From Clostridia bacterium (GTDB lineage Bacteria; Bacillota; Clostridia; Christensenellales; Aristaeellaceae): a stretch of 64,000 nt of DNA. This document shows positions 36,289 through 45,745 of the stretch, piece by piece. The notes beneath the pieces are model-generated. The model saw nothing but the letters and a program-made list of their open reading frames with translations. It was not told the DNA's origin and searched no databases. Location: contig JAFXVR010000006.1 in the NCBI GenBank assembly GCA_017534885.1, positions 1 to 64,000 of the forward strand, written 5' to 3'. The translations under genes and the position numbers were made by a program. The number at the start of each line of letters is the position of its first letter. Within the stretch, counting starts at the first letter, position 1.

Positions 36289-37701
36289 ATGGGCAAGGCA
36301 ACAGGCTTCATGGAATACGCGAGAGTCGAAAACCCGTACCGGGACGCGAAAAACAGGCTGGCGGACTTCGATGATCTGCACGCGGTTCAGCCCGTGGAGG
36401 CGCGGCGCTGCCAGGCGGCAAGGTGCATGAACTGCGGCGTGCCCTTCTGCCAGTCGGATTTCGGCTGCCCGCTGCACAACCTGATTCCCGAGTGGAATGA
36501 ACTGCTGTACCGGGGGCAGGAACAGGCCGCGCTGGAGCGGCTGCTGCAGACCGCGCCCTTTCCGGAATTCACCGGGCACGTCTGCCCCGCCCTGTGCGAG
36601 AAGGCCTGCAACCTGGCGGACGACGGGGTCACGAATCGGGACAATGAGCTGTACCTGATCGAAACCGGCTTTGCGAAGGGCTGGATTCAGCCGAGGGTTC
36701 CGGCGGCGCGCACCGGGAAAACCGTCGCCGTGGCCGGCAGCGGGCCCTCCGGCCTCGCCTGCGCCGACTGGCTGAATCAGCAGGGGCACAGCGTGACTGT
36801 CATCGAGCGGGCTGACCGCCCCGGCGGCCTGCTGATGTACGGCATCCCCAACATGAAGCTCCCCAAGGAGATCATTGAGCGCCGCGTCCGGCTGATGGAA
36901 GCGGAGGGCATCGCCTTCCGGCTGAACACGGAGGCGTCTCCCGATGACCTGAAGGCCTTCGACGCCGTCGTGCTCTGCGGCGGCGCCAGAAAAGCGCGCT
37001 CCCTGAATGTGAATCACATGGACGCGCAGGGAATCCATTTCGCGGTGGACTACCTGACCGAGGCGACGAAAGCCCTGCTGTCCGGCCGCGATCCCGCCAT
37101 ATCCGCCGCCGGGAAGCACGTGGTGGTGGTGGGCGGCGGTGACACGGGCAACGACTGCGTGGGAACCGCCCTGCGCCAGGGCTGCGCTTCCGTCACGCAG
37201 CTGGAGATGATGCCCGCGGCCCCGGAGAAGCGAACCTCCGCCAACCCCTGGCCCGAATGGCCCCGCACCCTCCGCACCGACTACGGCCAGCTGGAGGCCA
37301 TTGCCGTGCAGGGCTGTGATCCGCGCGTCTATGAGACCACGGTGAAAGCAATTCACCCGGACGCGGAGGGAAGCATCACGGCGCTGACCACCGTCCGCCT
37401 GGCGAAAAACCCGGAAGGGCGGCTGGTTCCCGCAGAAGGGACGGAGCAGAGGCTTTCCTGCGAATTGCTGCTCATCGCGGCAGGATTTATCGGCTGCGAG
37501 GAGAAAACATTGAAGAGCTTCTCGCTGCAGACGGACGCAAGGGGACGGCTGCTGCCGGAGAACGGCTCGCACCATCTGGGCGGGAACCTCTTCTCCGCCG
37601 GCGATATGCGCACCGGCCAGTCCCTGGTGGTGCGCGCCCTGGCGGACGGACGGGCGGCTGCGCGGGAAGTCAATGAATGGCTGAGAGGAAGGCAGGCATG
37701 A
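36289..37701 (+). CDS. gltD: Glutamate synthase (NADPH), small subunit
   Basis: FAD/NADPH subunit that feeds electrons to GltB; 470 aa. Two cysteine clusters for 4Fe-4S centres near the N-terminus ([28 protein letters not shown]), FAD motif [15 protein letters not shown] at about 145, NADPH motif [14 protein letters not shown] at about 280 and the end motif [28 protein letters not shown] gives a fair ribosome-binding site. Its stop overlaps the pyrG start by four bases. Confidence 0.96.
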   Translation: MGKATGFMEYARVENPYRDAKNRLADFDDLHAVQPVEARRCQAARCMNCGVPFCQSDFGCPLHNLIPEWNELLYRGQEQAALERLLQTAPFPEFTGHVCPALCEKACNLADDGVTNRDNELYLIETGFAKGWIQPRVPAARTGKTVAVAGSGPSGLACADWLNQQGHSVTVIERADRPGGLLMYGIPNMKLPKEIIERRVRLMEAEGIAFRLNTEASPDDLKAFDAVVLCGGARKARSLNVNHMDAQGIHFAVDYLTEATKALLSGRDPAISAAGKHVVVVGGGDTGNDCVGTALRQGCASVTQLEMMPAAPEKRTSANPWPEWPRTLRTDYGQLEAIAVQGCDPRVYETTVKAIHPDAEGSITALTTVRLAKNPEGRLVPAEGTEQRLSCELLLIAAGFIGCEEKTLKSFSLQTDARGRLLPENGSHHLGGNLFSAGDMRTGQSLVVRALADGRAAAREVNEWLRGRQA

Positions 37702-39299
37702 CGAAATACATCTTTGTGACCGGCGGCGTGGTGTCGGGCCTGGGCAAGGGCATCACGGCGGCCTCGCTGGGGCGGCTGCTGAAGGCGCGGGGGCTGAAGG
37801 TCGCCGCCCAGAAGCTCGACCCTTATATCAATGTGGATCCCGGCACGATGTCCCCCTACCAGCACGGAGAGGTCTACGTCACCGAGGACGGGGCGGAGAC
37901 CGACCTGGATCTGGGGCACTACGAGCGCTTCATCGACGAGGATCTGAACCGATACTCCAACCTGACCACCGGCAAGGTGTATTCCCGGGTGATCCAGCGG
38001 GAGCGCCAGGGCGGCTATCTCGGCTCCACCGTGCAGACCATTCCCCACATCACGGACGAGATCAAGCACTTCATCTACCGGGTGGGTGAAAAGACGGACG
38101 CGGACGTGGTCATCACCGAGATCGGCGGCACCATCGGCGATATCGAGAGCCAGCCCTTCATTGAGGCAATCCGCCAGGTGGGGCTGGAGGTGGGCCGGGA
38201 GAACGCCCTCTATGTGCACGTGACCCTGGCGCCCTACCTGAAAGCATCCGGCGAGCACAAATCGAAGCCCACCCAGCACAGCGTGAAGGAAATGCAGGGC
38301 ATGGGCATCAGCCCCAACATCATTGTGCTGCGGGTGGATGAGAAGATCACGGATGATTCGATCTTCACAAAGATTGCCCACTTCTGCAACGTCAAGCCCG
38401 ACTGCGTCATCGAGAACCTGACCCTGCCCAGCCTGTACGAGGCCCCGCTGATGCTGGAGGAGGCCAACTTCTCGGGCATTGTGTGCCGGGAGCTGGGCAT
38501 CGACACGCCCGCGCCCGATCTCACCGAATGGCGGGAGCTGGCGGAGCGCATCCGGCATCAGAACCGGTCTGTCCGGATCGGCCTGGTGGGCAAGTATGTG
38601 CAGCTGCACGACGCCTATCTCTCCGTCGCGGAGGCCCTGCGCCACGCGGGCTACGCCCTGGACGCGAAGGTGGAGATCGACTGGATCGATTCCGAGGCGC
38701 TGAATGAAGAGAACATCGGCGAAGCCTTCGCCGGGATCGACGGGCTGATCGTCCCCGGCGGCTTCGGCGGGCGGGGCATCGAGGGCATGGTGCTCACGGC
38801 CCGGTATGCCCGGGAACACCACATCCCCTACTTCGGCATCTGCCTGGGCATGCAGATCGCGGTCATCGAGTTTGCCCGAAACGCGGCGGGGCTGGCCGGC
38901 GCCAACTCCCACGAGTTTGACGAGAACGCGCCTTATCAGGTGATTCACTATATGCCCGGGCAGAACGACGAGATCGACAAGGGCGGCACGCTGCGGCTGG
39001 GCAAGTATCCCTGCGTGCTGAAGGAGGGCACGGTCATCGCCCGCTGCTACGGCAGGACCGAGATCAGCGAGCGCCACCGCCACCGCTATGAGTTCGCCAA
39101 CGCCTTCCGCGAAACCCTGCAGCAGGCGGGCCTGTGCCTGTCCGGCCAGTCCCCGGACGGCCGGCTGGTGGAGACCGTCGAGCTCCCCGGCGAGGCGTTC
39201 TTCGTGGGCGTTCAGTTCCATCCCGAGTTCAAGAGCCGCCCCAACAAGCCGCATCCGCTGTTCGTGGGCTTTGTGAAGGCGTCGCTGGAGACGGAATGA
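37698..39299 (+). CDS. pyrG: CTP synthase
   Basis: Aminates UTP to CTP with glutamine; 533 aa. Start ATG37698 ([10 protein letters not shown]) overlaps the gltD stop (ATGA). The synthetase domain has [18 protein letters not shown] and the UTP-binding [11 protein letters not shown]. The C-terminal class I amidotransferase has [13 protein letters not shown], nucleophile Cys in FGICLGMQ, and [11 protein letters not shown]. Translational coupling to glutamate synthase is an unusual arrangement. I see no pyrG-type CTP-sensing attenuator, which fits its internal position in the operon. Confidence 0.96.
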   Translation: MTKYIFVTGGVVSGLGKGITAASLGRLLKARGLKVAAQKLDPYINVDPGTMSPYQHGEVYVTEDGAETDLDLGHYERFIDEDLNRYSNLTTGKVYSRVIQRERQGGYLGSTVQTIPHITDEIKHFIYRVGEKTDADVVITEIGGTIGDIESQPFIEAIRQVGLEVGRENALYVHVTLAPYLKASGEHKSKPTQHSVKEMQGMGISPNIIVLRVDEKITDDSIFTKIAHFCNVKPDCVIENLTLPSLYEAPLMLEEANFSGIVCRELGIDTPAPDLTEWRELAERIRHQNRSVRIGLVGKYVQLHDAYLSVAEALRHAGYALDAKVEIDWIDSEALNEENIGEAFAGIDGLIVPGGFGGRGIEGMVLTARYAREHHIPYFGICLGMQIAVIEFARNAAGLAGANSHEFDENAPYQVIHYMPGQNDEIDKGGTLRLGKYPCVLKEGTVIARCYGRTEISERHRHRYEFANAFRETLQQAGLCLSGQSPDGRLVETVELPGEAFFVGVQFHPEFKSRPNKPHPLFVGFVKASLETE

Positions 39300-39322
39300 C
39301 CGCGCAAAGACAGGTGAGAGAC

Positions 39323-40387
39323 ATGGCTTATCTGGTTCTCGGCAATGGCATGACCTTTGAGGGGCTCCGCATCGGGGCCCCTGTTGACCGTATCGGCGAG
39401 CTGGTCTTCACCACCGGCATGGTCGGGTATCTCGAGACGCTGACCGATCCGAGCTACTACGGCCAGATCGTCACCCATTCCTTCCCGCTGATCGGCAATT
39501 ACGGCCTGATCCCGGAGGATTTTGAGGGGCGGAGCGCCCTCTTCGGATACATCGTCCGGGAGCTGTGCGACGCGCCTTCCAACTTCCGCAGCCAGGGCGC
39601 GCTGGACGCTTACCTGAAGGCGCAGGGCATCCCCGGCCTGTGCGGGGTCGATACCCGGGAGATCGTGCGGATCACCCGCGAGGAGGGCGTGATGAACGCC
39701 ATGATCTGCGACAGCGTTCCCGCTGATCTCTCCGCGGTGCGCGCCTTCCGGGTCGAGGGCGCGGTCCCGTCTGTGACCTGTCACGAAAAAACGGTTTATC
39801 CGGCGGAAGGAAGGGAGAAATACCGCGTCGCCCTGATGGATTACGGCGCGAAGCGGAACATCATCCGCTCCCTGCAGAAGCGGGGCTGCGCCGTCACCGT
39901 GTGGCCCGCGGACACCCCGGCGGAGGCGGTGCTCGAGGATGATCCCGACGGCGTCATGCTCTCCAACGGCCCGGGCGATCCCAAGGAAAACACGGGCTGC
40001 ATCGCTGAAATCAAAAAGCTGCTGGGCCTCAAGCCTGTCTTCGGCATCTGCCTCGGGCATCAGCTGACCGCCCTGGCCCTGGGCGGGGACACCGTCAAGC
40101 TCAAGTACGGCCATCGCGGCGGGAATCAGCCCGTGAAGGACGTCGAAACAGGCCGCAGCTGGATCACCAGCCAGAATCACGGTTACGCCGTGGTGGCGGA
40201 CAGCCTGCGCGGGATTGGTCGGGAGTCCTTTGTCAACCTGAACGACGGCAGCTGCGAGGGCATGGAATACCCCGGCCTGAGCTGTTTTACCGTGCAGTTC
40301 CACCCGGAAGCCTGCCCGGGGCCGCAGGACACCGGCTTCCTGTTCGACCGGTTCATCCGCATGATGGGAGGGGAAGGCCATGCCTAA
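39323..40387 (+). CDS. carA: Carbamoyl-phosphate synthase small subunit
   Basis: Glutaminase subunit, 354 aa. Start ATG39323 after AGGTGAGAG; the frame is open further upstream but only inside pyrG. N-terminal CPSase_sm domain (TGMVGYLETLTDPSYYGQIV), then a class I amidotransferase domain with nucleophile Cys in VFGICLGHQL and QFHPEACPGP. Overlaps carB by 8 bases. No PyrR-type attenuator is visible upstream. Confidence 0.96.
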   Translation: MAYLVLGNGMTFEGLRIGAPVDRIGELVFTTGMVGYLETLTDPSYYGQIVTHSFPLIGNYGLIPEDFEGRSALFGYIVRELCDAPSNFRSQGALDAYLKAQGIPGLCGVDTREIVRITREEGVMNAMICDSVPADLSAVRAFRVEGAVPSVTCHEKTVYPAEGREKYRVALMDYGAKRNIIRSLQKRGCAVTVWPADTPAEAVLEDDPDGVMLSNGPGDPKENTGCIAEIKKLLGLKPVFGICLGHQLTALALGGDTVKLKYGHRGGNQPVKDVETGRSWITSQNHGYAVVADSLRGIGRESFVNLNDGSCEGMEYPGLSCFTVQFHPEACPGPQDTGFLFDRFIRMMGGEGHA

Positions 40388-43300
40388 GGACGCATCCATC
40401 CGGAAAGTGCTGGTCATCGGCTCCGGCCCCATCGTGATCGGCCAGGCCGCTGAATTTGACTACGCCGGGGCCCAGGCCTGCCGCGTGCTGAAGGACGAGG
40501 GCGTCAATGTGGTGCTGGTGAACTCCAACCCGGCCACCATCATGACCGATCAGCACCTGGCGGACGAGATCTATCTGGAGCCCCTGAACGCCGCGACCCT
40601 GCGCCGCATCATCGAGAAAGAGCGCCCCGACAGCCTGTTGGCCGGGCTGGGCGGCCAGACCGCCCTGACGCTGGCCATGCAGCTGAGCCGGGACGGCACC
40701 CTGGCGGAGTTCGGCGTGCGGCTGCTGGGTTCTCCCATGGAGGCCATCGAGAAGGCCGAGGACCGCGAGAAATTCCGGGACACCATGCGGGCCATCGGCC
40801 AGCCCTGCGTCCCCTCGGAGATCGCGGAAGACTTTGAAAGCGCGCTGGCGGCCGCCCGGAAGATCGGTTACCCGGTCATCGTCCGGCCCGCCTATACCCT
40901 GGGCGGAAGCGGCGGCGGCATCGCGCAGGACGAGGACGCATTCCGCCCCATCGCGAAGGGCGGGCTGGACGCCTCGCCGATCCATCAGATTCTGGTGGAA
41001 AAGTGCATCTCCGGCTGGAAGGAAATCGAGTTTGAGACCCTGCGGGACGCCCTGGGGAACGTCATCGCCGTCTGCTCCATGGAGAACGTGGACCCCGTGG
41101 GCATCCACACCGGCGACAGCGTGGTCGTGGCCCCGGCGCTGACCCTCTCCGACCGGGAATACCAGATGCTGCGCACCGCGTCCCTGCGGATGATCGAGGC
41201 CATCGGCATCGTGGGCGGCTGCAACTGCCAGTTCGCCCTGAACCCCGATTCCTTCGAGTATGCGGTCATCGAGGTCAACCCCCGCGTGTCCCGCTCCTCC
41301 GCCCTGGCCAGCAAGGCCACCGGCTATCCCATCGCCAAGATGACCGCCCGGATTGCCCTGGGATACACCCTGGACGAGATGTGCAACGACATCACCGGGC
41401 AGACCAGCGCCTTCTTCGAGCCCACCCTGGACTATGTGGTGGTGAAGTTCCCGAAGTGGCCCTTCGACAAATTCCAGGGCTCCTCCCGCCGCCTGGGCAC
41501 GCAGATGAAGGCCACCGGCGAGGTCATGGCCATCGGTCAGTGCTTTGAGGAAGCGCTGATGAAGGCGGTGCGCGGCGCGGAGATCGGGCTGGACAGCCTG
41601 AACGCCCCGCCGCTGACGGATCTTCCCCTGCGGGAAAGGCTCGCCGCTCAGGATGATCACCGCCTGTTCACGGTGTTCGAGGCCCTGAAGCAGGGCATGA
41701 GCGTGGAGGAAATCCACGGGATCACGAAGATCGACCGCTTTTTCCTGTGCAAAATGAAGGGCCTGGCCGATCTGGAAACGCGGATCGGAAAGACAGGCCT
41801 GGCGGACGGGGACTACCTCCGGCTGAAAAAGCTGGGCTATCCGGACGCCGCCATCACCCGCCTCTCGGGGGAGGAGAACCTGCCCGGCCTGCCCTTCCGC
41901 TACAAGATGGTGGACACCTGCGGGGCGGAGTTTGCCGCGCAGACGCCCTATTTCTACTCCTGTACGGACAAGGCCTGTGAAGCCCGGACCCTGAAGCGCA
42001 GCGGCAAGCCCGTGGTGATGGTGCTGGGCTCCGGCCCCATCCGCATCGGCCAGGGCATCGAGTTCGACTATTCCTCCGTCCACTGCGTCTGGACCCTGCG
42101 GGAGATGGGGTATGACGTGGTCATCGTCAACAACAACCCCGAGACCGTCTCCACGGACTACGACACCGCTGACCGCCTCTACTTCGAGCCCCTGACGCCG
42201 GAGGACGTGATGGGCATCATCGCCGTGGAAAAGCCCGTGGGAGTGGTGGTGGCCTTCGGCGGACAGACCGCCATCAAGCTGACCCAGTTTCTGGATCAGC
42301 ACGGCATCCGCATCCTCGGTACCAGCGCTGAATCGATCGACATCGCCGAGGACCGGGAGCGCTTCGACAAGCTGCTGGAACGCTTCGGCATCCGCCGGCC
42401 GAAGGGCGTGAGCGTGCGCACCATGGAGGAGGCCGTCTCCGCCGCCGCGGCCCTGGGCTACCCGGTGCTGCTGCGCCCCTCCTATGTCATCGGCGGGCAG
42501 AACATGACCATCGCCCGGGAGGAAGCCCAGACCCGGGCTTATATGGAGCGGATCCTGGCGGGGGGCATCGAGAACCCCGTGCTGATCGATCAGTACCTGC
42601 CCGGCATCGAGCTGGAGGTGGACGTGATCTCCGACGGCGCGGACGTGCTGATCCCCGGCGTCATGGAGCACATCGAGCGGGCCGGCGTGCATTCGGGCGA
42701 TTCCATCGCGGTCTATCCGCCGTACAACCTGAACGACCGGTTCATGAAGATCATCTGCGACTGCAGCGAAAAGCTGGCCCTGGCGCTGGGCACAAAGGGC
42801 CTGGTGAACATCCAGTACCTGATCTTCCACGACGAGCTGTATGTCATCGAGGTCAATCCCCGGGCCAGCCGCACGGTGCCCTACATCAGCAAGGTGACGA
42901 AGGTGCCGATGGTCGATCTGGCCGCGAAGGTCATGCTCGGCGCAAAGCTGGCCGATCTCGGCTACGGCACCGGCCTCTACCGGACGCCGCCCTATGTGGC
43001 CATCAAGGTGCCTGTCTTCTCCTTTGAGAAGCTCAACGACGCCAACTCCATCCTCGGCCCGGAGATGAAGTCCACCGGCGAGGTGCTGGGCATCGGGAAA
43101 ACGCTGCCGGAAGCGCTGTTCAAGGGGCTGACCGCCGCCGGCCTGTCGGTGCCCGCCGTCCCCCGGAATACGGGCATCCTCCTGAGCGCGGAGGAGAACG
43201 ATTACCAGGAGATCATCTCCCTCTCCAAGCGCTTTGATGACCTGGGCCTCCGCCTCTATGCGACAGCCGGCACGGCCAAGGTCATCGAAAGCCTCGGCGT

Positions 43301-44408
43301 TCCGGTCGTTTCTGTGCCCAACGCCACCAAGAGCGGGGAAATCTCCCGGCTGATGGAGAACGGCCTTCTCCACTATATTGTCTATACCGGCGCGGTGAAG
43401 GACGCCACGGTCGGGGATTACACCGCCCTGCACCGCCGGGCCATGCAGCTGGGCATCCCCTGCCTGACCAGCCTGGATACCGCGGGCGCGCTGGCGGACA
43501 TGATGGCCGGCCGCTTCAACGCCCGGAATACGGAGCTGGTGGACATCAACCACATGCGCGCCTGGCGCCGGCGGATCCATTTCGCCAAGATGCACTCCTG
43601 CGGCAACGATTATATCTTCATTGAGAATTTCGATGGAAGCATCGCCTGCCCCGAATCCCTGTGCGTCCAGCTCTGCGCCCAGCATTACGGGATCGGCGGC
43701 GACGGCATCGTCCTGCTGGAGCACTCATCCCGGGCCGATGTGAGGATCCGCTCCTTCAACAGGGACGGAAGCGAGGGCCGCATGGCCGGCAACAACATCC
43801 GCTGCGCCGCCAAGTACCTCTACGACAAGGGTTATGTGCGCAGTGAGCACATGGCCATCGAGATGGCCGGCCAGACCCACCGTCTGCGCGTCTATCTCCG
43901 CGACGGCCAGGTTCGCTCCGCTTCCGTCGAAATGGGCCGCGCGTCCTTTGACGCCGCCCAAATCCCGGCGGCCCTCGATCTGCCGGAAGTGATCGATCAC
44001 CCGCTCTCGATCGGCGGCCGGAAGGACCGGATCACCTGCGTTTCCGTTGGCAATCCGCACTGCGTGGTCTTTACGGATGCCATCGACAGCATCGACCTGG
44101 CCGCAGTCGGCCCCCAGTACGAGTGCGCGCCGTGCTTCCCGGAGCGCATCAACACGGAGTTCGTCCGCATCATCAACAAAACCACGCTCCGCCTGCGGGT
44201 GTGGGAGCGCGGCAGCGGGGAGACCCTGGCCTGCGGAACCGGCGCCTGCGCCGCCGTCGCCGCGGCGATCCGCACCGGCCGCTGCGATGCCGGCAAAGAC
44301 ATCCTCGTCAAGCTTCCCGGCGGCGACCTGACCGTCCGGGATCAGGACGGCAAGCTGACCCTGACGGGGGATACGGTGCTGGTGTTTGAAGGCGTGGTTG
44401 AATCCTGA
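40380..44408 (+). CDS. carB: Carbamoyl-phosphate synthase large subunit fused to diaminopimelate epimerase (CarB-DapF)
   Basis: A single open frame of 1342 aa. Residues 1 to about 1058 are a complete CarB: two ATP-grasp halves beginning at VLVIGSGPIVIGQAAEFDYA and VMVLGSGPIRIGQGIEFDYS, the allosteric MGS-like domain and a normal end. With no stop or gap, residues from M1059 form a full-length DapF of ~284 aa (KMHSCGNDYIFIE, YGIGGDGIVLL, NPHCVVF, RVWERGSGETLACGTGACA). Catalytic Cys1285 (ACGTG) is present. The other active-site position, Cys in MCGNG of typical DapF, is Ala1136 (MAGNN). ATG43554 could also start a separate DapF but has no good ribosome-binding site. Confidence 0.93.
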   Translation: MPKDASIRKVLVIGSGPIVIGQAAEFDYAGAQACRVLKDEGVNVVLVNSNPATIMTDQHLADEIYLEPLNAATLRRIIEKERPDSLLAGLGGQTALTLAMQLSRDGTLAEFGVRLLGSPMEAIEKAEDREKFRDTMRAIGQPCVPSEIAEDFESALAAARKIGYPVIVRPAYTLGGSGGGIAQDEDAFRPIAKGGLDASPIHQILVEKCISGWKEIEFETLRDALGNVIAVCSMENVDPVGIHTGDSVVVAPALTLSDREYQMLRTASLRMIEAIGIVGGCNCQFALNPDSFEYAVIEVNPRVSRSSALASKATGYPIAKMTARIALGYTLDEMCNDITGQTSAFFEPTLDYVVVKFPKWPFDKFQGSSRRLGTQMKATGEVMAIGQCFEEALMKAVRGAEIGLDSLNAPPLTDLPLRERLAAQDDHRLFTVFEALKQGMSVEEIHGITKIDRFFLCKMKGLADLETRIGKTGLADGDYLRLKKLGYPDAAITRLSGEENLPGLPFRYKMVDTCGAEFAAQTPYFYSCTDKACEARTLKRSGKPVVMVLGSGPIRIGQGIEFDYSSVHCVWTLREMGYDVVIVNNNPETVSTDYDTADRLYFEPLTPEDVMGIIAVEKPVGVVVAFGGQTAIKLTQFLDQHGIRILGTSAESIDIAEDRERFDKLLERFGIRRPKGVSVRTMEEAVSAAAALGYPVLLRPSYVIGGQNMTIAREEAQTRAYMERILAGGIENPVLIDQYLPGIELEVDVISDGADVLIPGVMEHIERAGVHSGDSIAVYPPYNLNDRFMKIICDCSEKLALALGTKGLVNIQYLIFHDELYVIEVNPRASRTVPYISKVTKVPMVDLAAKVMLGAKLADLGYGTGLYRTPPYVAIKVPVFSFEKLNDANSILGPEMKSTGEVLGIGKTLPEALFKGLTAAGLSVPAVPRNTGILLSAEENDYQEIISLSKRFDDLGLRLYATAGTAKVIESLGVPVVSVPNATKSGEISRLMENGLLHYIVYTGAVKDATVGDYTALHRRAMQLGIPCLTSLDTAGALADMMAGRFNARNTELVDINHMRAWRRRIHFAKMHSCGNDYIFIENFDGSIACPESLCVQLCAQHYGIGGDGIVLLEHSSRADVRIRSFNRDGSEGRMAGNNIRCAAKYLYDKGYVRSEHMAIEMAGQTHRLRVYLRDGQVRSASVEMGRASFDAAQIPAALDLPEVIDHPLSIGGRKDRITCVSVGNPHCVVFTDAIDSIDLAAVGPQYECAPCFPERINTEFVRIINKTTLRLRVWERGSGETLACGTGACAAVAAAIRTGRCDAGKDILVKLPGGDLTVRDQDGKLTLTGDTVLVFEGVVES

Positions 44409-44433
44409 ACGAAGCCGCGAACGGAGGACAAAC

Positions 44434-44781
44434 ATGGCGTCAAGCAGAGAATACCTGGATTTCATCCTCGATCAGCTCTCCGGGCTGGAGCAGGTGAGCT
44501 TCCGGAAGATGATGGGGGAGTACATCCTCTACTACCGCGGCCGGATTGTGGGCGGCATTTATGACGACCGCTTTCTGGTCAAGCCCACTCCCTCCGCCCT
44601 CGCCATGATGCCGGAGGCGGACAGGGAGGTGCCCTATGAAGGCGCGAAGGAGATGCTCCTGGTGGACAGGGTGGACAGCCGGGACTTTCTGGCCGCGCTG
44701 CTGAGGGCCATGTATGAGGAGCTCCCGGCGGCGAAAAAAGGGCGCGGCCGGCCGGGGAAGGAGGGGGACGCGGCTGGATAA
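44434..44781 (+). CDS. TfoX N-terminal-domain protein
   Basis: Small protein of 115 aa, starting at ATG44434 after GGAGGA. The sequence (YLDFILDQLSGLEQVSFRKM, GGIYDDRFLVKPT) matches the TfoX_N family, whose single-domain members are common and of unclear function. The C-terminus ends in a basic KKGRGRPGK tail. It follows carB-dapF by 25 bases and may be the last gene of the long operon. Confidence 0.8.
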   Translation: MASSREYLDFILDQLSGLEQVSFRKMMGEYILYYRGRIVGGIYDDRFLVKPTPSALAMMPEADREVPYEGAKEMLLVDRVDSRDFLAALLRAMYEELPAAKKGRGRPGKEGDAAG

Positions 44782-45153
44782 TCTGAAGCGGGAGCCGCTG
44801 GGAGACAGAACGTACTGAATAACCGCTCCCTGCACGTCCGCTGGCAGGAAGCAAAACAGGACATTGACAGTCCAAAACAGGACATTCAGCCGGAAAAACA
44901 GGACATTGGGGAAGCAAAACAGGACATTCATCTGCAGGAAGCCCTCAGCGACAGCACAAAACAGCACATTCAGCGGCTCTTTGCCGAATGTGGCACTAAC
45001 CGGGTCTTTGGCCGCACGGACATCATGAATCTTCTGCCCCTCACCGCTTCGCCCGCGTCCGCCCTGATCAGAAGGATGCTGGACATGGGGCTCATCGTCC
45101 CGCTGAAGGGACTGGGCAAGGGGAGGTACCGGTTCAGAGACGGGCTGGGCTGA
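44782..45153 (+). pseudogene. C-terminal remnant of an AlbA/Schlafen-type ATP-binding protein
   Basis: Frame without a start codon, opening after a stop at 44779. It carries four copies of KQDI and one KQHI, spaced by 4-12 residues, then a winged-helix-like end (FAECGTNRVFGRTDIM, LTASPASALIRRML, GKGRYRF). Such a tail caps many AlbA_2-type proteins. The DNA shows five AAACAGGACATT-like direct repeats (44867-44970). The rest of the gene is missing. Confidence 0.7.
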
Positions 45154-45161
45154 CATCCGGA

Positions 45162-45677
45162 TCAGTAATCAAAGCGGAAGCCGAAATCCTCGCCGATCGC
45201 CACCGCTTTTTCATCCGTAAAGGGCCGGGCATAGCCGTCGCAGTCCACACGCAGGACTGCCCGGGCGGTCATGGTTTCGGCTGATATGATCAGGTTCAGG
45301 CTGACAGCCGCTGTTCTGCCTTCGGAGGTGTTGAACATGGCCAGCGTGAAATCCCAGTCCTTTGTCAGGGACAGTTCAGGGCAGGCCGCAAGCAGCTGAC
45401 CGGCGCTGACCGACCCCTTCACGGAAACGGGGCCGTATCCGCAGTCCGCTGTGAGCGTTCCGCCGCGCATAGCTGCACCGCGATAGGCCGCGCCATGCGC
45501 CCCGGAAGAGATCTGTGCCTGCTCATTGGCGCTGATTCGGTTTTCCTGCCGGCCATCCGCGCTTTGCACAAGGGCGCTTACCGTGACCGTCAGACGGCTG
45601 GCGGAACGGACGGACAGGGCTGCCAGCGCTGCGCATAGCAGCAGAAGACCGCCAAAGCCCCAAAGCGCCTTTTTCAT
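45162..45677 (-). CDS. Hypothetical exported or membrane-anchored protein
   Basis: About 171 aa from ATG45677, with an N-terminal hydrophobic segment (LWGFGGLLLLCAALAAL) acting as signal or anchor, then a beta-rich domain ending EDFGFRFDY. GGAGG lies 13 bases before this ATG and one base before ATG45689, so the start is uncertain. It faces the Schlafen remnant tail-to-tail with only eight bases between. It is probably in one operon with the two secreted proteins upstream. Function unknown. Confidence 0.65.
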   Translation of the reverse strand: MKKALWGFGGLLLLCAALAALSVRSASRLTVTVSALVQSADGRQENRISANEQAQISSGAHGAAYRGAAMRGGTLTADCGYGPVSVKGSVSAGQLLAACPELSLTKDWDFTLAMFNTSEGRTAAVSLNLIISAETMTARAVLRVDCDGYARPFTDEKAVAIGEDFGFRFDY

Positions 45678-45745
45678 ATGTGTGCTCATGCCTCCGTTCA
45701 TCCCATATGCATAGCGCCCTGCCCGCCCGGACAAGGCGCTGTTTT

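Noticed and set aside
33720..36311. Antisense open frame of 863 codons across gltB
   Set aside because: Long antisense frames are common in GC-rich coding DNA; it has no family resemblance and lies wholly over gltB. The same holds for the 1123-codon frame at 40353-43724 over carB.
39300..39322. PyrR-type or CTP-sensing attenuator before carA or pyrG
   Set aside because: pyrG overlaps gltD and carA follows pyrG by 23 bases; there is no hairpin or U-run.
44867..44970. Direct repeats considered as CRISPR or replication iterons
   Set aside because: Units of 12 bases with spacers of 9-27 bases that encode KQDI in one frame; too short and irregular for CRISPR, and best explained as coding repeats.
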